Shown here piece by piece: positions 8,361-17,546 of a DNA stretch of 64,000 bases. This DNA comes from JBGSKY01 sp041740995 (GTDB lineage: Bacteria > Planctomycetota > Planctomycetia > Pirellulales > Pirellulaceae), in contig JBGSKY010000274.1 of assembly GCA_041740995.1 (NCBI GenBank), positions 1-64,000 on the forward strand, read 5' to 3'. Both the position numbers and the translations under genes were made by a program. Positions within the stretch are counted from its first letter, which is position 1, and every line of letters begins with the position of its first letter. The notes beneath the pieces were generated by a model. That model was not told where the DNA came from. It searched no databases and worked only from the letters and a program-made list of their open reading frames with translations.

Positions 8361-8591
8361 GAAGCCACAATCCTTTGTTACTTCCTGGCAGCGAAAGCTG
8401 GCCTACAACGTGCAAAATTGCCCGGTCTCAACATCCTTCAAAACAGGTACTTCAACGCAACAATGTCCCTACTGATGAACCTGTAGCGGTCCTTTTCAAA
8501 GAAGCTTTTTCCGCGCTTTCAATTGCAGACAAATCGATATTGAACTTGTCCGACTTCTTTGATCCGCTGTCACGAGGAGCGTACTAAATTA

Positions 8592-8615
8592 CAAAGGTTG
8601 TTGGCAAGACCTTTG
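8592..8615 (-). terminator. Short hairpin after the 8.6-9.2 kb gene
   Basis: Inverted repeat CAAAGGT/ACCTTTG with a 10-base loop directly after the stop at 8619 on the minus strand; a weak T run (TAATTT) follows. The rest of the 8361-8618 gap shows nothing clear. Confidence 0.35.
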
Positions 8616-8618
8616 CAA

Positions 8619-9239
8619 TCAATCGTGATCGCCAGCAAAAACTAAGCTTTCCGCCAATCCAACGACATAACGCCAGCGTCGTTGATTTTTCAGATTTGGC
8701 GGAAGTTGATCGTCAGGAATCGGCGAAATGATGACTATTTGACGCTTGGTTGGGTCAAATTCAAGTCGACAGTCACCAAAGCAACGAAGACAAATAGATG
8801 GTGTATCACTTGCAAAGATCTGGCCGGAACGTTCGTCCAAGGATCTGAACTCAAAGCCATCCAGCAGTTCGTAAGTCGATCCCATAAAGCCGTCGGATCG
8901 AGTTTTGCAAGCGAAGTCAAACGCGATCGCGTCGATCGTCAAATCGGCTTCAATCGCACAAGACCAATGCGAACGTCCGGCGGCACCAAGCCCCAAAAGG
9001 TTGGGCGGTTTGCCAACACTCGAAGGTTCGGCAACCATCTCTTGCATTGGACCACTGGGCGGCAGCTCTTGATCGCTATCGCCTTCAACGCTGCGGAGCA
9101 TCACCACGGCAGAGGATGCGTCAGCGTCTGAGCTGACAAGTACCACGTGACCAAATCGATCGGCTTGTTCATAGCATCGCACTTGGATCGGCCCGGAGCT
9201 TACCATCAAGTCGTCACAAAATTTCTGCATCGCGATCAA
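8619..9239 (-). CDS. Hypothetical protein
   Basis: A 206-residue soluble protein without signal peptide or membrane helix. It contains alternating strand-like segments (HVVLVSSDADASSAVVMLRS, WRYVVGLAESLVFAG) and a Pro/Glu-rich loop. I do not recognise the family. It starts 22 bases after the prfB stop on the same strand, so it is probably co-transcribed with prfB. Codon use resembles that of its neighbours, which supports a real gene. The start could also be the second Met (residue 4). Confidence 0.6.
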   Translation of the reverse strand: MIAMQKFCDDLMVSSGPIQVRCYEQADRFGHVVLVSSDADASSAVVMLRSVEGDSDQELPPSGPMQEMVAEPSSVGKPPNLLGLGAAGRSHWSCAIEADLTIDAIAFDFACKTRSDGFMGSTYELLDGFEFRSLDERSGQIFASDTPSICLRCFGDCRLEFDPTKRQIVIISPIPDDQLPPNLKNQRRWRYVVGLAESLVFAGDHD

Positions 9240-9261
9240 GTTCCAAACGAAAATCTAAATC

Positions 9262-10390
9262 TTATTCATCGTCAACGATGACTTCCGAGCCATCAGCTTT
9301 CATTCGCCATTGTAGATAGCTGTCCAAGAAACCTTGGACCTCGCCGGCCATGACGGCATTGAAACTTCCGACGATGAAACCGGTACGAGCGTCTTTCACA
9401 CGTTGATCAGGGTGCAAAAAGTAGTTGCGAATCTGCGAACCGAAACCGACACGAGCCTTGTTTTTATACTTGGCCGCTTGTTCGACTTCGCGTTTGTCTT
9501 CTTCGATTCTAGCCAACCGACTTCGCAGCATTTTCCAAGCTGCCGATCTATTTTTATGCTGGCTGCGATCGGTCTGACACTGAACGCTAATGCCAGTAGG
9601 AACATGCGTTAGCCGAATCGCCGAGCTCGTTTTGTTGACGTGCTGTCCGCCAGCGCCTGATGCGCGATAAACGTCTTCTCGAACATCCTTTTCTGCAATT
9701 TCAATTTCGACCGAATCATTGACTTCCGGCGATACATCCACAGCGGCAAAACTTGTCTGGCGTTTGCCATCGGCGTTAAAGGGACTGATCCGCACCAAGC
9801 GATGCATGCCTTCTTCGCCTTTTAAGTATCCGAAAGCCGACGGCCCGCGAATAGCAATCGTCGCCTGTGTGATTCCAGCCTCTTCGTTGTCAACACGATC
9901 AAGCAATTCGACGTTGTACTCGTTAGATTTGGCCCAATTAAGGTACATGCTGAGGACCATTTCAGCCCAGTCGTTCGCATCGACACCACCATCGCGAGCA
10001 TGGACGCTGAGGATTGCCGGACAATCATCCAGTGGGCCGCTGAGCAAGCTTTGCAATTCAAGCTGCTCTACGGCTTTCTCAAGTTGGTCAAGTTCTGCGC
10101 CGACTTCGTCAAAGACAGACTGGTCTTCGTCGGCCATGGCGATCAGCTCGCTGGCGTCGTCGATCCGCTGCAAATTTTCTGTCAGCGGGTTCACAATCCG
10201 TTTGATTGCTTTGAGATCAGCGAGAGTTTGCTGAGCCTTCTCTTGAGAATTCCAAAAGTCCGGTGCGGTCATGGCCGCTTCCAAGTCTTTCAGCTTTTGC
10301 ACTTTGCGATCGTAGTCAAAGAGAGTCCTTGAGTTGGACCAATCGCTCCCGAATGGTGTGGCTGCGGTTTGTCAGTTCCAATTCACTCAT
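9262..10390 (-). CDS. prfB: Peptide chain release factor 2 with programmed +1 frameshift
   Basis: RF2 recognises UGA and UAA and releases the peptide. The first 24 codons run from an ATG at 10390 (MSELELTNRSHTIRE) to an in-frame TGA at 10316-10318. Translation resumes in the +1 frame at GAC (10315-10317), so the product joins 10319-10390 to 9262-10317, 375 residues in all. Downstream the protein shows the RF2-specific SPF tripeptide (VRISPFNADG) and the universal GGQ motif (SGAGGQHVNKTSS) that catalyses hydrolysis. A gene caller that ignores the shift would start at a GTG at 10302 and lose the N terminus. It is followed on the same strand by a hypothetical gene. Confidence 0.96.
10315..10330 (-). 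promoter_or_regulatory. prfB autoregulatory +1 frameshift site
   Basis: Minus-strand sequence AAGGACTCTCTTTGAC. The slippery CTT followed by TGA C is the classical RF2 frameshift signal, and an internal Shine-Dalgarno-like AAGGA lies four bases before CTT. When RF2 is scarce, slow termination at the poorly read TGA-C lets the ribosome shift and make RF2. This is well established for prfB in other bacteria and the site here has all its parts. Confidence 0.93.
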
Positions 10391-10499
10391 ATTTATTTTA
10401 TCACTAGTGTTAGTTTCTCAACAAACCGAGAGTATACGCCTCTTCAAACGCTTCGTCTAAGGGGCATTTGACGCAGCAAGCATTTTTCAGATTCCGATT

Positions 10500-10892
10500 A
10501 TGGCCGCTGAGCATACAACCTCAATTCGAGTTCGTTACGACGAGACCGATCCGATGGGATACGTCCACCACGCGAATTATTTTCGCTACCTCGAAATTGG
10601 ACGTACCGATCTGCTGCGAGCGGCCGGTGGCTCGTACAAAGAAATGGAGTCTCGTGGCGAGATGGTCGTGGTGGTTCGAATCGAAGCCAAATATCACGCA
10701 CCTGCTCGCTATGACGACATGATTTTGGTGCATACCAAAATCGCTAAAGTAACCGCCGCGAAAATCATCCACGAATACCGAATCGAACGCGAATCGATTT
10801 TACTTTTTTCAGCCACGTTAACGCTGGCAGTCATCGATCGCAATGGTCAGCTTCAACACGTGCCAGAATGGCTAACAACGATGATGAATTGA
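10500..10892 (+). CDS. YbgC-type acyl-CoA thioesterase (hotdog fold)
   Basis: A 130-residue single-domain hotdog-fold protein. The signature RVRYDETDPMGYVHHANYFR followed by YLEIGRTDLLR is that of the 4-hydroxybenzoyl-CoA thioesterase/YbgC group, with the catalytic Asp in the DPMG turn. Such enzymes hydrolyse short- or medium-chain acyl-CoA; YbgC of proteobacteria is linked to the Tol-Pal system and phospholipid metabolism. The substrate here cannot be deduced. It is divergent from prfB and stands alone: the next plus-strand gene begins 226 bases later. Confidence 0.88.
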   Translation: MAAEHTTSIRVRYDETDPMGYVHHANYFRYLEIGRTDLLRAAGGSYKEMESRGEMVVVVRIEAKYHAPARYDDMILVHTKIAKVTAAKIIHEYRIERESILLFSATLTLAVIDRNGQLQHVPEWLTTMMN

Positions 10893-11118
10893 GCGCGAGT
10901 TCTTTCAATACGATTGTGGAAGCTAAAAAGATTCCGCATCCAACCAAACGGATTACCGCAGTTGATTGAAGTTGAAGTTCTCGGCACTGAGTGGAATTTT
11001 CAAGATCGTGAAGATGGGCGGTTTACGAAGCCGCTACGGCGCTTACGAATCGTATTGTCTGGCAGTTCTTTGACGATTCGATAGTTTCTGCGAGATTTGC
11101 GACGATAACTATATCAGA

Positions 11119-12603
11119 GTGTCTTTATCAATACTCGCAGGCAATTTGCTGGCAAAATTCAATCCGGCACGCAATCATTTTTGGAGTCGATCTTTGATCC
11201 CTCGCAGAACTCTCGGCCGATTACAAACCAGCGCAAGATTCTGCGTTTTGATTGGGATTGCATGGTCCCTTACGGCTTTGCTTTCTGAAGTCCCCTGTTC
11301 CGGACAGGAAGTTTTCGTAAGTGATCAAATCAAAATCGCTTCCGAAGATTTCGATCTTGCAACGCCAACCCAAATAGAAGTTCTGGAACAGCGAATCGAT
11401 AGTTTGGAACAAGCCGCTAGCAAACAACGTGAGCAAGACAAAGCTGCCAAGGCACCACCGGAACAAAAAAAGCCAACGGTAGAATGGGCTGGTCAATTTC
11501 AACAAGATTACTACTGGTTCAGCCAGGATGCGGAGAATCAGTCACAATTCGGTGATATCCAAGATGGCAGCGCATTTCGACGCGCTCGATTCGGAATGTT
11601 TGGTGAATATGGTCAAACAGACTATCGGATCGAGATGGATTTTGCACTTTCAGGTCGCCCATCTTTCTTGGATGTTTTCGCGGGCATCAAAGATGTACCC
11701 GTGCTGGGCAACATTCGCTTTGGACATTTTTTCGAGCCATTCTCGTTGGATCGAATCACGTCTAATCGTTTCTCGACTTTCATGGAACGCTCGTTAATCG
11801 ATCAAGCGTTCGTGCCAGCTCGAAATACAGGCATTGCGTCGCACCACAATTTTTTCGATTCGCGGGCTAGTTTTGTTACCGGCGTGTATAGGACCGACAG
11901 TGATGTTTATGGCGATGACGCCGAAGATGGTTTCAAAGAATCGTGGACGTCGCGACTTACATGTCTTCCATGGTATGAGTCGTGCGGCGAGGAACTTGAA
12001 TATCTGCATCTCGGATTTGCGTACAGCTACCGAAGCACTAGCCAAAATCAAGTTCGTTTCCGGGCACAACCGGAGGCTCGACTTGGCGCAATTACAAACA
12101 ATAACGTCCCTTTTTTCGCCAATACAGGCAATATTGATGCTTCAGATTATCAATTAATCGGTACCGAAATCGCTTGGATTCATGGCCCTTTTTCGCTTCA
12201 ATCGGAATACGTCGGTGTGCCGGTCAATGGAGAAAATGGAACTTTGTATTTTCAGGGCGGCTATGCGACGGCAAGTTATTTTCTGACTGGCGAAAGTCGT
12301 CCATATAACAAACGCTTCGGATGCTTTGATCGTGTTATGCCCAAAGCGAGTTGGGTTGGTCCCAAAGGAAGCCGTTTAGGTAGTGGACCTGGGGCTTGGG
12401 AAATCGCCGCTCGCATTTCAAACCTTGATTTAAACGATGCGTACGTCGCTGGCGGAGATATTACCAATTTCACCGTCGGGCTGAATTGGCACTTGAATCC
12501 ATATCTTCGCTGGACCAGCAACTATATTCACTCATTGAGTGACCCATCCAATATCGAGTCTACGGCTGATATATTCGGCACTCGGCTTGGCTTCGAATTT
12601 TAA
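11119..12603 (+). CDS. Phosphate-selective porin O/P family outer-membrane protein
   Basis: A protein of about 494 residues from a GTG. The N terminus holds a signal-peptide-like stretch (FCVLIGIAWSLTALLS), then a short coiled coil (IEVLEQRIDSLEQAA), then a beta-barrel beginning VEWAGQFQQDYYWFSQD and SAFRRARFGMFGEYGQTDYR, ending with Phe (GTRLGFEF) as outer-membrane proteins do. This is the architecture of OprP/OprO porins, which in proteobacteria take up phosphate or polyphosphate. The specificity is not known here and no pst or pho gene is nearby. The start is uncertain, since the leader is long; a TTG about 24 codons later would leave a cleaner signal peptide. Confidence 0.82.
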   Translation: MSLSILAGNLLAKFNPARNHFWSRSLIPRRTLGRLQTSARFCVLIGIAWSLTALLSEVPCSGQEVFVSDQIKIASEDFDLATPTQIEVLEQRIDSLEQAASKQREQDKAAKAPPEQKKPTVEWAGQFQQDYYWFSQDAENQSQFGDIQDGSAFRRARFGMFGEYGQTDYRIEMDFALSGRPSFLDVFAGIKDVPVLGNIRFGHFFEPFSLDRITSNRFSTFMERSLIDQAFVPARNTGIASHHNFFDSRASFVTGVYRTDSDVYGDDAEDGFKESWTSRLTCLPWYESCGEELEYLHLGFAYSYRSTSQNQVRFRAQPEARLGAITNNNVPFFANTGNIDASDYQLIGTEIAWIHGPFSLQSEYVGVPVNGENGTLYFQGGYATASYFLTGESRPYNKRFGCFDRVMPKASWVGPKGSRLGSGPGAWEIAARISNLDLNDAYVAGGDITNFTVGLNWHLNPYLRWTSNYIHSLSDPSNIESTADIFGTRLGFEF

Positions 12604-12635
12604 TTGAAACGGAGCTGATCGCAGCAGTTCAACAG

Positions 12636-15035
12636 TTACGTTGAACGAAGCGTTAATGGCGAGCTAACTAATTGAAACGTTTTAGTTTGTCCATCTTCGA
12701 ATCGAACGCGAGCCACGCGTTTCACACTTCGTCCATCCAGCGAGACGACGCTCCCATTGCCATATTTTGGATGCGAGACACCTGAGCCAACCAGGAACCG
12801 TTCGACGCTTTCGCCTTCCTGAGTCGTCACCGGCTCCATCTGGGCTGCTGGCCTGAGGGCGGCCAAATTTATTTTCTGCAGTCGTGCAAGCTTTGACTTA
12901 CGAATCAGATCCTCTGAACCAATCTCGGCATCATGAATCTCGTAATCGTTGCTGTTTACTTCTGTGTTTTCTTGCTCGTACTGATGTTCTTTGGACCTCA
13001 GCGGATTTGGCTTTTTCGCTGGCGTAACAGCTACGTCTTGATTGAAATAGTCGTCCATGAAATCATCGTTCGACGAGAAATCCTGGTCGTATTCATAGCG
13101 TTCAAACGGATCAGTTTTGTCGCAAATTTCCATTTCAGCGCGCGGCAACTCCATGAGGAATGTGCTTGGGACGCTCAGCTTTCCAAAGCCGCGTTTTTTT
13201 GCGATCGAGAGCTGCAGAATTTGTTTTGCTCGCGTGATACCAACAAACAGCAGGCGTCGCTCCTCTTCGAAAGCGGCAGGATCTTCCATGCTGCGCGCAT
13301 GAGGCAGGATGTTGCCTTCAACTGCGATCAAAAATACATGCTTAAATTCGAGGCCCTTAGCGGCGTGAAGCGTCATTAATGTCACGCGGCTCGAATCACC
13401 GGTCAAAGCATCGGTATCGGCCAATAAACTGACCTGTTCTAAAAAGATTTCTAATGCGTTTTCATTCTCAACACGCGAATCAACATCGGCGGCGTCCGCA
13501 ATCAATTCGTCGATGTTGCCTTGGATTGAGTCGTCCTCGTCGCTTGATTTTTTTCCGTTGATGTAGGTCACGTAATCTGTTTCATCGACGATCGTTTTCA
13601 GCAATTGGACAAGCGGGCCATCCGTCATTCGCCCAAGTTTTTCCACCAACGCGAGAAACTGTTTTGCGCCTTTACTCGCCTTGGGGCTCATCGCACCGAC
13701 GTCGATAGCAATTCGAAGGGCTGCAATCATCGGAAGCGAACGATCGTTGGCGATTGCTCTGACTTTGTCTAACGTCTTTGCGCCTAAGCCACGCGTCGGT
13801 GTATTGACGGCACGCTCGAAGGCAACATCGTCAGCGGGATTGTGAAGCAATCGCAAGTATGAAAGTAGGTCTTTAATTTCCTGCCGATGATAGAAACGAA
13901 AACCACCGATCAATTGATAGTTTAATCGTCGAGCGAGCAGCGCTTGCTCGAGCAAGCGTGATTGAGCATTGGTGCGATAAAGCACCGCGAAATCGCTTAA
14001 TGATCCACCTTGTTCAAGAACAGAAATGGCAATTTGTTCGGCGATATCTTGCGATTCGGCGCGGTCATCAAGATACGTGACCAGTTTGACACGTGCACCA
14101 CTTTCACGAGTCGGAATCAGAACTTTTGCCTTTCGGCGCGAATTGTTCTGAATCAATTGATCGGCGATCGAAAGAATCTCCGGTGTGCTGCGATAGTTCT
14201 GCTCCAAGCGGACGGTTTTGACTGACGGATAGTCCTGCTCAAACTTCAGAATGTTTTCAATGTTCGCTCCGCGCCAACTGTAGATCGATTGATCTGGATC
14301 GCCAGTGACACTTAGGTTTGGGAAATCGATTGATAGCGCGCGAACGATCAGATATTGGGCAAGGTTGGTGTCCTGATATTCGTCGACCAAAATGAATCGA
14401 TGGCGTCGATCCAAATGCGCTCGCAACTCCGGCGTTGTTCTCAAAATTGTCGCGGTATGTACCAGCAAATCGTCGAAGTCGACGGCTGCGTTTTGCAACA
14501 ACATTTTTTGATAGGCAGGATAAATCGTCGATACCACATGATCGATCGATGTCGACGAATTGCCGAGCATCATCTCAGGGGTCACGAGGCGATTCTTCAG
14601 AGCACTGACGCGATTGATAATTTGTCCGATGTTTAAATGCGTCGTCATCACGCCCAGTTCGGCAATGACCCGCTGCATAACTTTTTTTGAATCGTCGGTA
14701 TCAAAGATCGTAAAGTTTTCCGGCAATCCAACGTGTCGTCCATGATTGCGCAAAAATCGAGCGCAATATCCATGAAACGTTCCAACCCAAATCGGTGCAT
14801 CGGTCACCAACGAATGGACTCGATGACGCATCTCTTGAGCGGCTTTGTTGGTAAAGGTCAGCGCTAAAACCTCGAACGGCGAAACGCCTTCATGCAGCAA
14901 GTTCGCGATGCGGTGAGTCACGACACGAGTCTTGCCCGAACCCGGACCGGCGATCGTTAGCATCGGTCCTTCAACATGTTTTACCGCTTCCATCTGCGCT
15001 TCGTTTAGCTCGGTCAGAGCATACTGGCTTGCCAT
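12636..15035 (-). CDS. pcrA: ATP-dependent DNA helicase UvrD/PcrA
   Basis: A 799-residue superfamily 1A helicase. Seen: Q-motif region LNEAQMEAVKH, Walker A GPGSGKT (about 30-36), LTFTNKAAQEMR, VDEYQDTN (Walker B), GDPDQSIYSWRGA, LEQNYRS, VTLMTLHAAKGLEF and EERRLLFVGITRAK. The C-terminal tail ends in a small beta-rich domain (VSHPKYGNGSVVSLDG) of the PcrA/UvrD type that contacts RNA polymerase. These 3'-5' helicases act in nucleotide excision and mismatch repair and in removing RecA filaments or stalled polymerases. The length is somewhat over the usual 720-750 residues because of an acidic linker near 650-700. It lies 94 bases after lysS on the same strand, with a palindromic repeat between. 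Confidence 0.95.
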   Translation of the reverse strand: MASQYALTELNEAQMEAVKHVEGPMLTIAGPGSGKTRVVTHRIANLLHEGVSPFEVLALTFTNKAAQEMRHRVHSLVTDAPIWVGTFHGYCARFLRNHGRHVGLPENFTIFDTDDSKKVMQRVIAELGVMTTHLNIGQIINRVSALKNRLVTPEMMLGNSSTSIDHVVSTIYPAYQKMLLQNAAVDFDDLLVHTATILRTTPELRAHLDRRHRFILVDEYQDTNLAQYLIVRALSIDFPNLSVTGDPDQSIYSWRGANIENILKFEQDYPSVKTVRLEQNYRSTPEILSIADQLIQNNSRRKAKVLIPTRESGARVKLVTYLDDRAESQDIAEQIAISVLEQGGSLSDFAVLYRTNAQSRLLEQALLARRLNYQLIGGFRFYHRQEIKDLLSYLRLLHNPADDVAFERAVNTPTRGLGAKTLDKVRAIANDRSLPMIAALRIAIDVGAMSPKASKGAKQFLALVEKLGRMTDGPLVQLLKTIVDETDYVTYINGKKSSDEDDSIQGNIDELIADAADVDSRVENENALEIFLEQVSLLADTDALTGDSSRVTLMTLHAAKGLEFKHVFLIAVEGNILPHARSMEDPAAFEEERRLLFVGITRAKQILQLSIAKKRGFGKLSVPSTFLMELPRAEMEICDKTDPFERYEYDQDFSSNDDFMDDYFNQDVAVTPAKKPNPLRSKEHQYEQENTEVNSNDYEIHDAEIGSEDLIRKSKLARLQKINLAALRPAAQMEPVTTQEGESVERFLVGSGVSHPKYGNGSVVSLDGRSVKRVARVRFEDGQTKTFQLVSSPLTLRST

Positions 15036-15074
15036 TTCGAACTCCCTTGGAAAAACGGTTTCAATCGTGAGCGG

Positions 15075-15122
15075 ACCGGCGCTAGCCGCCGCTTTGGAGC
15101 CAGAAAATCGCCGGCTAGTGCC
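15075..15122. repeat. REP-like palindrome between lysS and the helicase gene
   Basis: Imperfect 48-base inverted repeat with arms ACCGGCGCTAGCCGCCGC and TCGCCGGCTAGTGCC. It fills most of the 94-base gap between two co-oriented genes. Its composition and place are those of extragenic palindromes; its arm sequence differs from the family at 17.3 and 24.6 kb. Confidence 0.55.
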
Positions 15123-15129
15123 AATCCGT

Positions 15130-16764
15130 TTAATCAGCTTCCGGGCGCAGCAATGGGAAGAGAATCACATCGCGAATCGATCGCGAATTGGTCAGCAGCA
15201 TAACTAGTCGATCGATGCCAATGCCTAGTCCGCCGGCCGGCGGCATACCATGTCGAAGCGCCTTGACGAAATCATGGTCCATTTTTGCCATCGAATCTTC
15301 TTCCGCCATTCCGTCGAGCTGCGTTCGAAAAAGATTTTCTTGCAAAATGGGATCGTTCAGTTCTGTGTAGGCATTAGCGAGCTCCATGCCATGAATAAAC
15401 AGCTCAAATCGTTCTGCAATTTCTGGCTTGCCCGTTTTGCGTTTCGTTAACGGACAAATGCTGGCTGGATAATCGATGACAAAAATTGGTCCAATCAAAG
15501 CGTCTTCAACCTTCTCTTCAAAGACTGCACTTTTGATGACATCGGGATGTTTGCCGACAATGTCGATGCCGATTTTTTTTGCAAGCTGAGCAATTCCGGC
15601 TTCGTCACTTGGGTCCAAGCCTGTGTTCTCACGAAACAGATCATTGTAAGTTCGACGTTGGAAAGGCGGAGTAAAATCGATATCCAAATCGCCCCATTTG
15701 ACTTGGTAGCCTTGACCAGTCGCTTTGAGGGCGCTGCAAATCAATTCCTCCGTCAAATCCATCATCGTTTCGTAGTTCGCGTAGGCCCAATAGAGCTCGA
15801 TCATCGTGAACTCTGGATTGTGCTTGATGCTGACTCCTTCGTTGCGATAAACGCGTCCCATTTCGTAGACACGTTCAATGCCGCCGACGAGCAATCGCTT
15901 CAAATGCAGCTCCAATGCGATCCGCATGAAGAGTTGCATCTCAAGTGCATTGTGATGCGTCACAAACGGACGAGCGGCGGCTCCGCCGGCAATCGTGTGC
16001 AGCGTTGGGCCTTCGACTTCCCAAAAATTATGCGCAGCCAGTGTATTGCGAATCGACTGAATAATCGTCGAGCGGCGTTTGAAAGTCTGCAACGAATCGA
16101 CGTTGTATGTCAAATCGACGTACCGCATCCGCTGACGCAGCCCAACGTCTTGAAGTCCAGCGTGTTTCTCCGGTGGTGGCTCAAGCGACTTGGTTAGGAA
16201 ATGCAGCGATTGCGCAAAAACGGTTAGCTCCCGAGTGTTGGTTCTCCCGAGCCGTCCAGTGATGCCAATCAAGTCGCCTAGGTCAAAAAGCTTGACGAGC
16301 TGAAACGCTTCTTCGCCGACATCCGACTTGCTGATGGCAATTTGAATATCGCCGGTCCAATCGCGAATCGTTAGAAAGACCAACTTGCCAGCGGTTCTCA
16401 GGAGCATAATTCGTCCAGCGACGCGGACTCTTGGGCCCACTTCGTGGCCACCGCCCTGCTCGGCTTTCCAGCCCTTGTAGTCAAATCCGTTTCCGTCAGC
16501 GTCGACTGGCGTTTGGAGGTCTGGCAAATCGACAATCTGGCCGTCTTCTCGCTGGAATTTGACTTCATTAGCAAGCTTTCGAGCGTCTGCGTTAACCAAA
16601 CGATCGTCAAAACGTTGCCCCCATGGGTCAATTCCAAGCTCTTCAATTTTTCGCAGTTTTTCCAGTCGCGCAGCTTGCAAAACGCCGCGAGATTCCGGTG
16701 TTGATGATTCGTTGTTGGATTGGTCAGTCATTTTTGGCGTAGAATTCATTGGCTGCGGGGGCAA
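15130..16764 (-). CDS. lysS: Lysyl-tRNA synthetase, class II
   Basis: A protein of 544 residues, or 533 from the ATG at 16731 (MTDQSNNESS), which is as likely a start. It charges tRNA-Lys. An N-terminal OB-fold anticodon domain (RVAGRIMLLRTAGKLVFLTI) precedes the class II catalytic core with motif 2 (YRNEGVSIKHNPEFTMIE) and motif 3 (GLGIGIDRLVMLLTNS). The lysine-binding region HGMELANAYTELNDP is intact. The length is a little above the usual 490-510 owing to an N-terminal extension. A divergent receiver-domain gene starts about 100 bases upstream. Confidence 0.96.
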   Translation of the reverse strand: MPPQPMNSTPKMTDQSNNESSTPESRGVLQAARLEKLRKIEELGIDPWGQRFDDRLVNADARKLANEVKFQREDGQIVDLPDLQTPVDADGNGFDYKGWKAEQGGGHEVGPRVRVAGRIMLLRTAGKLVFLTIRDWTGDIQIAISKSDVGEEAFQLVKLFDLGDLIGITGRLGRTNTRELTVFAQSLHFLTKSLEPPPEKHAGLQDVGLRQRMRYVDLTYNVDSLQTFKRRSTIIQSIRNTLAAHNFWEVEGPTLHTIAGGAAARPFVTHHNALEMQLFMRIALELHLKRLLVGGIERVYEMGRVYRNEGVSIKHNPEFTMIELYWAYANYETMMDLTEELICSALKATGQGYQVKWGDLDIDFTPPFQRRTYNDLFRENTGLDPSDEAGIAQLAKKIGIDIVGKHPDVIKSAVFEEKVEDALIGPIFVIDYPASICPLTKRKTGKPEIAERFELFIHGMELANAYTELNDPILQENLFRTQLDGMAEEDSMAKMDHDFVKALRHGMPPAGGLGIGIDRLVMLLTNSRSIRDVILFPLLRPEAD

Positions 16765-16867
16765 ATTGGCCTAGCCCTAAGGCCACCGGTGAGCGTAACA
16801 AAGAAGCGGGCGCGAGCAGGCAACAGATCGCCCGGCACGCAAGAGGTCCAAATTGTAGAGCAATGTT

Positions 16868-17323
16868 ATGGAAAACCAAGCCACTAAGCGTCCGATGGTC
16901 CTGGTCGTCGAATCCGACCCTTTGATGCTCACCGCCATCGCAAGCGTTCTCAATTCCGTTGGATATCGAGTTGTCTTGGCCAAATCTCAACTCGTCGCGA
17001 TGAAAGCCGCTGCCGACGCTCAATTCGACTTGATGGTGGTCAGCATCGACGACAATATTTTGCAAGCCGCTGCCGACACCGCGACGTTACGCGCCTCTCA
17101 GTCAAACGCTTCGGTCCCGGTCATCTTTTTGGCTCCGCGATTGGATACCAGTTGGATTGAGCCTCTTAATAAGGCGGGCGGAGTCTTCTGTTTAACGAAG
17201 CCTTTCGATCAAGAAAAATTGCTCGAGTTAGTCGAGCAGGCCAGTACGCTGAGCCATCTAAGTGTCGCTCGTCTGGCACCGCCCAAGGCACACTTCGCCA
17301 ATGAGTGGGTCAAGCTCTCGTAG
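16868..17323 (+). CDS. Receiver-domain protein lacking the phospho-acceptor Asp
   Basis: A 151-residue stand-alone CheY-like fold: beta-1 VLVVESDPLM, beta-3 FDLMVVSIDDN, beta-4 PVIFLAP and beta-5 with the conserved Lys (FCLTKPFD). In aligned receivers the phosphorylated Asp ends beta-3; here the aligned residue is Ser (VVS), though Asp-Asp follow two places later. The Thr/Ser of beta-4 is Leu. It is therefore probably a pseudo-receiver that signals without phosphorylation, or it uses a shifted Asp. There is no output domain and no kinase next door. It is divergent from lysS and followed by a cluster of palindromic repeats. Confidence 0.75.
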   Translation: MENQATKRPMVLVVESDPLMLTAIASVLNSVGYRVVLAKSQLVAMKAAADAQFDLMVVSIDDNILQAAADTATLRASQSNASVPVIFLAPRLDTSWIEPLNKAGGVFCLTKPFDQEKLLELVEQASTLSHLSVARLAPPKAHFANEWVKLS

Positions 17324-17354
17324 CCGGCCATTAAGCTTTTGGCGTTGTCGGAAG

Positions 17355-17507
17355 AACCGGTGGGCTTGCGCCCGTACCGCTATTGTTTGCTACTTTAGTG
17401 CGAAGCATTGTTAGCGGCACGGCGCGAGCCGTCCGGTTCTTTGGCATGTGAACTTGAACGTAAGAAGAAAAACCGGAGGGCTTGCGCCCGTACCGCTATA
17501 GTTTGCT
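17355..17507. repeat. Cluster of three REP-like palindromic units
   Basis: Three units in alternating orientation: 17355-17391 forward, 17405-17438 reverse, 17471-17507 forward. The shared core is AACCGG-GGGC-(T)GCGCCC-TACCGCTA followed by (T/A)GTTTGCT in the forward units; each core holds an internal inverted repeat GGGC-GCCC. The forward-reverse-forward order is like the BIME arrangement of REP elements in enterobacteria. The units fill the gap between two convergent genes. Two more units lie at 24659-24748. Confidence 0.75.
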
Positions 17508-17546
17508 CTCTCTTGCCTGTGCAAGGGAGCAATGTTGGTGACCGAG

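Noticed and set aside
12627..12646. Hairpin GTTCAAC/GTTGAAC between the porin and helicase genes as a terminator
   Set aside because: The stem is perfect but short and has no T run in either direction, so a terminator is not supported.
15547..16197. 216-codon plus-strand frame opposite lysS
   Set aside because: Antisense shadow; lysS is complete on the other strand with all class II motifs.
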